Source of the DNA: Bacillota bacterium
GTDB lineage: Bacteria > Bacillota > Bacilli > Alicyclobacillales > Alicyclobacillaceae
Assembly: GCA_021820805.1 (NCBI GenBank)
Contig: JAKADF010000192.1
Location: 1 to 6,669, forward strand
DNA length: 6,669 nucleotides
Direction: 5' to 3'
A program made the position numbers and the translations under genes. The notes under the pieces were generated by a model that was given only the letters and a program-made list of their open reading frames with translations, was not told where the DNA came from and searched no databases. This document shows, one piece after another, positions 1 through 4,703 of the stretch. Numbering within the stretch: the first letter of the stretch is position 1; each line of letters starts with the position of its first letter.

Positions 1-635
1 TGATGAGGTTGATTCACAATACACCTCCCACACATTTAGCCATAACCAGCCTTGCAGCATTTGTAGGCTTCCTTGGGAATGAACTGGCAGCCGTCTATCG
101 AATTCGAATGGGAAAACGCATGGGAAGTGCAGCACTTATCGCAGATGGGCACCATGCGCGGATTGACGGAATTACATCACTAGCTGTTTTGATTGGCGTT
201 GCCGGTACGTGGCTTGGCTATCCAATAGTCGACGCAATTGTCGGATTGTTGATTACCCTTATGATTCTTTGGATCTTAAAGGATTCTGCCAAGCAGATTT
301 TTATTCGTTTGTTAGATGGGATCGAACCCGAGGTTGTTGACCAAATCATGTCAGAGTCTTTGACTATGAGCGGGGTCATTACTGTAACGGATGTAAAAGC
401 GCGTTGGCTAGGACACGGCATTCACAGTGAGGTTACAATTATTGTCGACTCAAAGTTGACCGTGCGGGAAGCGCATGAAGTTGCGAAAAGCGTGATCCAA
501 AAGTTGCATAACGAGGTTTCCCATCTTGCTGATGTACAAGTCCATGTTGATCCGATTGAGGAACCCGGCTTTACACACCATATTGGAGACCATTTGGGTA
601 GGACGATGAGTGATGGGGCATCGCAGCATATTTAA
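1..635 (+). CDS. Cation diffusion facilitator (CDF) family metal transporter, 5' end outside window
   Basis: This is the C-terminal two thirds of a CDF proton-coupled exporter of divalent metals in the cytoplasmic membrane. About 210 residues are visible against roughly 290-300 in the family, so TM1-3 and their metal motif lie upstream. The reading frame is open to the left edge, and the ATG at 3 is probably internal. Numbering from that Met, TM4 is about 12-31. The signature stretch SAALIADGHHARIDG holds the TM5 metal site H51-xxx-D55, followed by TM5/TM6 (about 56-92). The cytoplasmic ferredoxin-like domain runs from about 95 to 190 and ends in VHVDP. HxxxD in TM5 is typical of Zn/Cd/Fe-type CDFs, whereas the Mn-CDF clade usually has DxxxD. 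Zinc, cadmium, cobalt or iron is therefore more likely than manganese, although the next gene is under a Mn2+ riboswitch. No clear terminator follows. Confidence 0.9.
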   Translation, partial: MRLIHNTPPTHLAITSLAAFVGFLGNELAAVYRIRMGKRMGSAALIADGHHARIDGITSLAVLIGVAGTWLGYPIVDAIVGLLITLMILWILKDSAKQIFIRLLDGIEPEVVDQIMSESLTMSGVITVTDVKARWLGHGIHSEVTIIVDSKLTVREAHEVAKSVIQKLHNEVSHLADVQVHVDPIEEPGFTHHIGDHLGRTMSDGASQHI

Positions 636-675
636 CTTTTAGTACGATTCTGGAGTGCTCCTAGTGCGCTTCAGA

Positions 676-711
676 GTGCTTTAGGTGCTTTAGGTTCTTT
701 AGGTGCGCTCC
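676..711. repeat. Short 9-base tandem repeat (GTGCTTTAG-like)
   Basis: Two exact copies of GTGCTTTAG (676-684, 685-693) are followed by GTTCTTTAG (694-702) and a decayed GTGCGCTCC (703-711). Related GTGC/GCTT words occur just upstream at about 655-675. The repeat lies in the 180-base gap between the CDF gene and the Mn2+ riboswitch. No function is evident; it looks like slippage in non-coding DNA, and it does not form a convincing hairpin. Confidence 0.6.
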
Positions 712-814
712 GGCCCCCTCTTGCGCATTGATCTATGTGTTTTGCGCTTTTGATTTCTGCTGTGGACTCTTTCCTCTTTTTTATGTTAATGTCCTGTTAG
801 AAGATTTTTTGGCC

Positions 815-950
815 GCGTTGTAAGGGAGTAGCTTTCGTGTATTATTCACGAGTTAAGAACGTCGTCAGTACGGTATTTGCATTTGCATTTGCCCGGCGTC
901 TTACATAAGACCGTATCAAATCGGTTTCATGAGCGAGACTTACAGCCCCG
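815..950 (+). promoter_or_regulatory. yybP-ykoY family Mn2+ riboswitch (aptamer)
   Basis: The hallmark segments of the yybP-ykoY RNA appear in order: GGGAGTAG (824-831), GTCGTCAGTACG (861-872), CCCGGC (892-897) and GAGCGAGACT (931-940). A closing P1 stem can be drawn between GTTGTAAG (817-824) and CTTACAGC (939-946), eight pairs with one G-U. The family binds Mn2+ at the docked L1/L3 loops and usually switches expression ON. The 3' strand of P1 and the L3 segment are shared with the terminator at 931-980, so aptamer and terminator are mutually exclusive. This predicts that Mn2+ promotes read-through into the TerC-family gene. A promoter must lie in the A/T-rich stretch at about 750-810. TGGACT (763-768) and GTTAAT (785-790), 16 bases apart, are a weak candidate that I would not rely on. 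Confidence 0.93.
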
Positions 951-980
951 TTTGAGGGCTGCATGTTTCGCTCTTTTTTT
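931..980 (+). terminator. Riboswitch-controlled intrinsic terminator
   Basis: GAGCGAGAC (931-939) pairs with GTTTCGCTC (965-973), nine pairs with one G-U. Inside it CAGCCC (943-948) pairs with GGGCTG (956-961) around a seven-base loop. Seven T residues (974-980) follow directly. The outer left arm is the conserved aptamer L3/P1 sequence, so folding of the Mn2+-bound aptamer would remove it from this hairpin. This makes it the expression platform of the riboswitch rather than an operon-end terminator. Confidence 0.92.
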
Positions 981-1032
981 CGCGCGAATGACAATACAAC
1001 CAGAAAACAGTGCAAGCAGCCCTAAATACTTT

Positions 1033-1050
1033 GGAGGTGACCAGTTTTTG
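1033..1050 (+). promoter_or_regulatory. Ribosome binding site that sets a TTG start
   Basis: GGAGGTGA (1033-1040) is an eight-base match to the anti-Shine-Dalgarno complement, followed by seven bases and TTG at 1048-1050. The in-frame ATG at 988 sits only seven bases after the terminator T-tract with no ribosome binding site. The more distal in-frame TTG at 877 lies inside the riboswitch. The site therefore argues for initiation at 1048. Confidence 0.8.
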
Positions 1051-1791
1051 AGCTTTTTTCTGCTTCTTTGTAACGTTGTATTATTAAACGTTGTTTTGTC
1101 AGGGGATAATGCGCTGGCTATATCTATGGTAGCGAGCGAATTGCCTCAATCAATTAGAAGAAAAGCCATTGTACTTGGTAGTGTAATCTCAATTCTATCA
1201 TTAATCGTATTTATAGTAGTTGGATCATTTGTTATTCGGCTTCCGCTTTTAAAAAGCATCGCTGGGGTTTTGCTCTTATGGATTGCCATTCATCTTGTAC
1301 TTGACCAAAAAGGAGGACGAGCTAAAGAGGATTCGGTAAGTGATAGTCTCTCAGGTAATATGGGCGGTGCGAATGGACTGAAAAAGGCAATTTTGATGAT
1401 TATTGTTGCTGATCTTAGCATGGAACTTGACAATGCACTCGCCATGGTAAGTGTCGCGGATGGAAATCTCGGCGTTTTAGTAGCTGGTTTTATAGTCACA
1501 ATACCGTTTCTTATTTTGGGCAGCCATTTCATTGCAAAACTGATACAGAAGTTTGATTGGATTATTTATGCTTCCGCTGCCTATATCGCTTGGATTGCGG
1601 GCAGCATGATTGCAAATGACGCGATATTTAAATACATATCATGGGAACCGCTGATGTTGTGGATTGTACCCATAATTTCTGTTGTTGTTTTCTTTACTGT
1701 TGTGCTTGTCCATTCGTTAAAAAGTAGACAAAGTAATCATGCAAAAGGCGGGAGGGAATCGCGGGAACCAGAAAATCGGATCGCACTTTAA
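1048..1791 (+). CDS. TerC/YjbE/YkoY-family integral membrane protein, probable Mn2+ export or metalation factor
   Basis: This polytopic membrane protein of the TerC superfamily has 247 residues from the TTG start, close to the usual 215-260. About seven hydrophobic segments are visible, near residues 3-20, 41-62, 67-85, 113-133, 138-160, 170-190 and 200-225. Each half carries the family's acidic metal motif: SGDNA with D20-N21 in the first helix, and MELDNA with D128-N129 after a polar linker (86-110) rich in Lys, Asp, Ser and Gly. The C-terminus is a basic, hydrophilic tail. In Bacillus subtilis, relatives such as YkoY and YceF are linked to Mn2+ efflux and to loading Mn2+ into exoenzymes. 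The Mn2+ riboswitch in this leader supports that role here, but the ion is inferred. In-frame starts at 877 (TTG) and 988 (ATG) would add 57 or 20 residues; the ribosome binding site favours 1048. Confidence 0.88.
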   Translation: MSFFLLLCNVVLLNVVLSGDNALAISMVASELPQSIRRKAIVLGSVISILSLIVFIVVGSFVIRLPLLKSIAGVLLLWIAIHLVLDQKGGRAKEDSVSDSLSGNMGGANGLKKAILMIIVADLSMELDNALAMVSVADGNLGVLVAGFIVTIPFLILGSHFIAKLIQKFDWIIYASAAYIAWIAGSMIANDAIFKYISWEPLMLWIVPIISVVVFFTVVLVHSLKSRQSNHAKGGRESREPENRIAL

Positions 1792-1819
1792 TGTTGATTG
1801 TTGCCCAGACAAATCATCG

Positions 1820-1850
1820 TTTACCGGATTTCGCGGCCAAATGATACAAT
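1820..1850 (+). promoter_or_regulatory. Probable promoter of mtnN-luxS (extended -10)
   Basis: TACAAT (1845-1850) matches five of six -10 bases and is preceded by TG at 1842-1843, giving the extended form TGATACAAT. A weak -35 candidate, TTTACC (1820-1825), lies 19 bases upstream; an extended -10 can tolerate a poor -35. Transcription would begin near 1857, leaving a leader of about 70 bases before the GTG of mtnN. I see no riboswitch or strong hairpin in that leader. Confidence 0.5.
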
Positions 1851-1928
1851 AAATTCTGTTGTAAGTATTTATGTTGTTCACCATCTTATCGATAATGACA
1901 AAGAAGTTCTAAACAAAGGCGGGACAGT

Positions 1929-2630
1929 GTGAGCATAATCGGTGTGATTGGGGCCATGGATGAGGAAGTGGCCATCTTAAAAGAAGCATTACAGGACCGT
2001 GAGGAAACTCAAATTGCTGGTGGTTTGTTTTATACAGGCAACATTTCTGGAAAACAGGTTGTGCTTTTAAAATCAGGTATCGGCAAGGTCAATGCTGCAA
2101 TGGGAGCAACGCTCCTAAACCAACTGTTTAGTCCAGACCTTGTTATTAACACCGGATCCGCCGGCGGATTTAACCCATCCCTAAACGTCGGCGATGTAGT
2201 TATTTCGAGGGAAGTTACACACCACGATGTGGATGTTACAGCATTTGGCTATGAATACGGACAGGTGCCGCAAATGCCAGCTCGCTACACTGCCGATGAA
2301 ACGCTTATCGATTTGGCAGTTAAAAGTGCAAAGCAGATTTCGGGCATTCGGGCTGTTACGGGCCTTATTGCATCGGGAGATTCATTTATGAATGATGCAA
2401 ATCGTGTTGCGTTTATCCGAACGAAGTTTCAAGATCTTGAAGCTGTAGAAATGGAAGCATCAGCAATTGCACAAGTTTGTCATCACTATCAAACTCCGTT
2501 CGTAATTATTCGTGCACTATCCGATATTGCGGGAAAAGAGTCTCAAATATCGTTTGACGAGTTTCTGGAAACAGCTGCAAAACATTCAGCACAAGTAGTG
2601 CTCGGTATTCTTGAAACCTATGGGGGTTAG
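1929..2630 (+). CDS. mtnN: 5'-methylthioadenosine/S-adenosylhomocysteine nucleosidase
   Basis: This cytosolic enzyme hydrolyses the N-glycosidic bond of S-adenosylhomocysteine and 5'-methylthioadenosine, releasing adenine and S-ribosylhomocysteine or methylthioribose. At 233 residues it is full length (E. coli MTAN is 232). The fold is the PNP/UDP phosphorylase family. IGAMDEEV carries the conserved E12, NTGSAGGF (74-81) is the ribose/substrate loop, and VEMEASA carries E174, M175 and E176. RALSDIAG carries D199, the expected general acid (D197 in E. coli numbering). The start is GTG at 1929, behind AAAGGCGGG (1915-1923), one mismatch from a good ribosome binding site with five bases spacing. 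It lies four bases upstream of luxS, whose substrate it makes. An extended -10 promoter lies about 80 bases upstream. Confidence 0.97.
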   Translation: MSIIGVIGAMDEEVAILKEALQDREETQIAGGLFYTGNISGKQVVLLKSGIGKVNAAMGATLLNQLFSPDLVINTGSAGGFNPSLNVGDVVISREVTHHDVDVTAFGYEYGQVPQMPARYTADETLIDLAVKSAKQISGIRAVTGLIASGDSFMNDANRVAFIRTKFQDLEAVEMEASAIAQVCHHYQTPFVIIRALSDIAGKESQISFDEFLETAAKHSAQVVLGILETYGG

Positions 2631-2634
2631 TGAA

Positions 2635-3102
2635 ATGGTGAAGAAGATGAATGTGGAAAGCTTTAATTTAGACCACACGAAAGTGAAAGCACCATACGTA
2701 CGATTAGTTAGTGTCACAAAAGGCGCTCATGGTGATGAAATCCGCAAATACGATATACGGTTTTGTCAGCCGAATAAAGAACATATGCAAATGCCTGGAC
2801 TCCATTCACTCGAGCATATGATGGCAGAATTCATTCGCAACCATCTGGACTGTGTAATTGATATTGGACCAATGGGCTGTCAAACCGGCTTTTATTTAAC
2901 AGTTTTAAACCATTCCAACTACGAGGAAATCCTTGAAGTGTTGGAAAAAACATTGAAAGATGTCCTTTCTGCGACGGAAGTGCCAGCTTGTAACGAAACA
3001 CAGTGCGGATGGGCCGCAAGCCACAGCCTAGAAGGCGCCAAAGAAATTGCAAGGAGTTTTCTAGAACATCGCGGCGAATGGGCAGAAGTTTTCGCGCACT
3101 AA
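2635..3102 (+). CDS. luxS: S-ribosylhomocysteine lyase (AI-2 synthase)
   Basis: LuxS cleaves S-ribosylhomocysteine to homocysteine and 4,5-dihydroxy-2,3-pentanedione, the precursor of autoinducer-2, and so recycles homocysteine in the activated methyl cycle. The protein has 155 residues from the ATG at 2635, near the 157 of Bacillus subtilis LuxS. The metal ligands H57 and H61 lie in HSLEH, with the catalytic base E60 between them. C82 in PMGCQTG is the second catalytic residue, and C124 in ETQCG is the third ligand. [18 protein letters not shown] near the N-terminus is typical. GGGGG (2622-2626) at the end of mtnN is a fair ribosome binding site for 2635. An ATG at 2647 would give a four-residue shorter protein and is possible. 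Translation is probably coupled to mtnN. No T-tract terminator follows within 200 bases. Confidence 0.97.
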   Translation: MVKKMNVESFNLDHTKVKAPYVRLVSVTKGAHGDEIRKYDIRFCQPNKEHMQMPGLHSLEHMMAEFIRNHLDCVIDIGPMGCQTGFYLTVLNHSNYEEILEVLEKTLKDVLSATEVPACNETQCGWAASHSLEGAKEIARSFLEHRGEWAEVFAH

Positions 3103-3306
3103 GGTTGAACGATTAACGATTCAGGTTTTGGCACCGAAACAGAGACAATCGGAATGTCATTTTCGCCAGACTATACGAATCCAAGCTATTTTCCTGTGCC
3201 GCATGCCGCCACTCAGGGGAGTTTATTAAGGTATGGATTTAGAAGGTAGGATTTAGAAAGTGGTGCGAGTCTTGTGCTTGGGGGAAGAGGAGAACGGCGG
3301 AGTTAA

Positions 3307-3798
3307 TAGGACAGCCACCGTTTTGGCAGAAAGGCTGTTGGGCATAGTGCTTTGCCAGAGCAATTGCCCCCCACTTTGGCAGTAAAGGGGGCCGTGCAAT
3401 AGGCCCCGCCGGAGGAATAGCCACTGCTTTGGCAGTAAAGGCATCCATGCAGTAGCCTCGCCAGAGCAATAGCCACTGCTTTGGCAGTAAAGGCATCCAT
3501 GCAATAGGCCTCGTCAGAACAATAGCCACTGTTTTGGCAGTAAAGGCATCCATGCAATGGGCCTCGCCAGAGCAATAGCCACTGTTTTGGCAGTAAAGGC
3601 AGCCGTGCAATAGGCCTCGTCAGAACAATAGCCACTGTTTTGGCAGTAAAGGCAGCCATGCCAGAGCACCGTCAAGAGCAATAGCCACCGTTTTGGCAGT
3701 AAAGGCAGCCATGCCAGAGCACCGTCAGAGCAATAGCCGCCACTTTGGCAGTTAAGGCATCCATGCAATAGGCCTCACCGGAGCAATAGCCACCACTT
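3307..3798. repeat. 53-base tandem repeat array, nine copies plus one partial
   Basis: The core TTGGCAG recurs at 3323, 3376, 3429, 3481, 3534, 3587, 3640, 3693 and 3745, a spacing of 53 bases (52 twice). A decayed tenth copy ends near 3798. Within each unit the order is AGCAATAGCCACTG, TTTTGGCAGTAAAGG, CAGCCATGCAATAGG, CCTCGCCAG. Copies 3-6 alternate between endings CGCCAG-AGC and CGTCAG-AAC, a 106-base two-unit period. Copies 7 and 8 share a different tail, GCCATGCCAGAGCACCGTCA. The outer copies (1, 2 and 10) are the most diverged, as expected from unequal exchange. There is no spacer variation, so this is not CRISPR. The period is not divisible by three, so it does not encode a protein repeat. 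Short dyads such as GCCA-CTGTTT-TGGC and CTC-GCCA-GAG are present. Function is unknown. Confidence 0.92.
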
Positions 3799-3850
3799 CG
3801 ATGACAATTAGCGCAACCTGATGGAATCCCATGGTACTGGGCACTATTGC

Positions 3851-3910
3851 CCGGCTCAGGCGTCGGTACCGTTCCGGCCCACGACCCACGGCCCCCCCGG
3901 CCGCAGCCCC
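3851..3910. other. Very GC-rich patch
   Basis: By direct count 49 of 60 bases are G or C (82%), including a run of seven C (3892-3898), in a window that elsewhere looks close to balanced. It contains the palindrome CGGTACCG. It adjoins the stem-loop CTGGGCA/TGCCCGG (3837-3854) and lies about 40 bases beyond the lutC stop. On the minus strand it would be a G-rich RNA downstream of lutC, so it could slow polymerase or block exonucleases, but this is inference. Confidence 0.6.
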
Positions 3911-3946
3911 GATGCCTTTCTACCCATTCAATCGTATGGCAGCGTC

Positions 3947-3980
3947 ATTATCCCTGAAGCAAATCGTTGCTCAGGATAAT
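3947..3980. repeat. Near-palindrome spanning the lutC stop codon
   Basis: The left arm is 3947-3962 (ATTATCCCTGAAGCAA) and the right arm is 3967-3980 (TTGCTCAGGATAAT). They form 14 base pairs with two single-base bulges around a four-base loop. The structure includes the lutC stop codon and its last codons. No T-tract follows on either strand, so it is not a standard intrinsic terminator. It may be a 3'-end stabilising hairpin or a weak bidirectional terminator. Confidence 0.65.
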
Positions 3981-4703
3981 TGCCGTCACAAAGGCAGGGC
4001 CGTGAACACCGATAACGAGTTCGAGTTCGATGTCTGCTGTGCTGCTTGGGCCTGCAATAAGGTTGACACAGGAGGGGAGTCCATCTGCGTCTGCAATTTT
4101 GCTCATATCATCGAGAACGTAGGTCAAAGTTGGAACAACTGACTTTTCGCGTACGAAAATGATATAAGTATTTGGGACAAGGCTTACTGCACGGCGTTTA
4201 TTCGGTCTGTTGTAAACGGCGAATGTGCCAGTTTCAGCGACGCCCCACTCCGCGAATGTTGCACCCATGTCTGCTTTCAGGGGATCGTCTGTTAATTCAA
4301 TACCGAGTTTGTTTAACTCCTGTGGAAGGCCAAGCTTCGTAATTCGAGCATCGTCCCATAGGATGGCCCGTTTCAAATTATACTTCTCTTTATTTTCTAT
4401 CAATACATTTGTGATTATTTCAAGAGAATCAGCGTAAACCGCTTTTCCGCCTTGTAATTCAAATCGCTTGATGAGTAAGTCTACGCTGTTTTTTGCGTCC
4501 GATTTTGCGACCACATCACCTTGAAGCTTTCGTGCGCTCATACTCGGCAAGATGCTCGGTGCAACGCGGGGAGTTGGACGCCCTAGTTTATCTGCGATCC
4601 GTGCCAGGAATGCTTCCCTGTTCGCGTTCCTGCTACTCCTGCCGTCCATTCCGTTCACGCCTTTCACGCCGTTCACGCCTTTTACTCCGTTCGCTGTGCT
4701 CAC
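3948..4703 (-). CDS. lutC: Lactate utilization protein C (LUD domain)
   Basis: LutC is the third protein of the LutABC complex that oxidises L-lactate to pyruvate; its own chemistry is not settled. From GTG at 4703 it has 251 residues, against about 240 in the family. It is a single LUD (YkgG) domain. NREAFLARIADKLGR (28-42) is the typical start of the conserved region, VAETGT (155-160) and AGPSSTADIE (217-226) are signature motifs, and GVHGP (232-236) lies near the end. The GTG overlaps the lutB stop as GTGA and is preceded on the minus strand by AAGAAGG (4719-4713), nine bases away. An ATG at 4730 would lie 27 bases inside lutB without a clear ribosome binding site, and an ATG at 4649 would omit the repeat. 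Residues 5-18 are a low-complexity VKGVNG repeat not expected in LutC. The last residues (AIILSNDLLQG) are encoded within a near-palindrome. Confidence 0.93.
   Translation of the reverse strand: MSTANGVKGVNGVKGVNGMDGRSSRNANREAFLARIADKLGRPTPRVAPSILPSMSARKLQGDVVAKSDAKNSVDLLIKRFELQGGKAVYADSLEIITNVLIENKEKYNLKRAILWDDARITKLGLPQELNKLGIELTDDPLKADMGATFAEWGVAETGTFAVYNRPNKRRAVSLVPNTYIIFVREKSVVPTLTYVLDDMSKIADADGLPSCVNLIAGPSSTADIELELVIGVHGPAFVTAIILSNDLLQG
4653..4694 (-). repeat. 9-base in-frame repeat encoding the LutC N-terminal VKGVNG tract
   Basis: On the plus strand GTTCACGCC (4653-4661), TTTCACGCC (4662-4670), GTTCACGCC (4671-4679) and TTTTACTCC (4680-4688) follow one another, then a partial GTTCGC. 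On the coding strand this gives alternating VNG and VKG triplets, about residues 5-18 of LutC. Because the unit is nine bases, gain or loss of copies keeps the frame. Confidence 0.8.

Larger units (their letters stand above)
3103..3947. other. Gene-free convergent intergenic region between luxS and lutC
   Basis: These 845 bases hold no gene that I can support. The first 200 (3103-3306) are plain sequence with a direct duplication of GGATTTAGAA (two copies at about 3235-3260) and a 31-codon open frame at 3154-3249 that resembles nothing known to me. The 53-base tandem array occupies 3307-3798. A short linker leads to a hairpin, CTGGGCA-CTAT-TGCCCGG (3837-3854), without a T-tract. A block of 82% G+C (3851-3910) follows, then 37 unremarkable bases up to the lutC stop. 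Several open frames on the minus strand across the array exist only because the repeat lacks stops in some frames. Confidence 0.75.

Noticed and set aside
3103..3200. Intrinsic terminator of luxS
   Set aside because: I looked for a hairpin with a T-tract; only direct repeats such as ACGATT are present, with no stable stem followed by T residues.
3154..3249. Small protein of 31 residues downstream of luxS
   Set aside because: It has an ATG but no convincing ribosome binding site and no recognisable family; a frame this short is expected by chance.
3239..3768. Minus-strand open frames of 83-123 codons with repeated Cys-Leu-Pro-Lys rich peptides
   Set aside because: They arise from the 53-base array. 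The period is not a multiple of three, the frames overlap one another, and there is no ribosome binding site or family resemblance.
3307..3798. CRISPR array
   Set aside because: The whole 53-base unit is repeated with no unique spacers, and no cas genes are nearby.
3831..4142. Plus-strand frame of 103 codons through the GC-rich patch
   Set aside because: Half of it is antisense to lutC, the rest follows from the GC-rich composition, and no ribosome binding site is evident.
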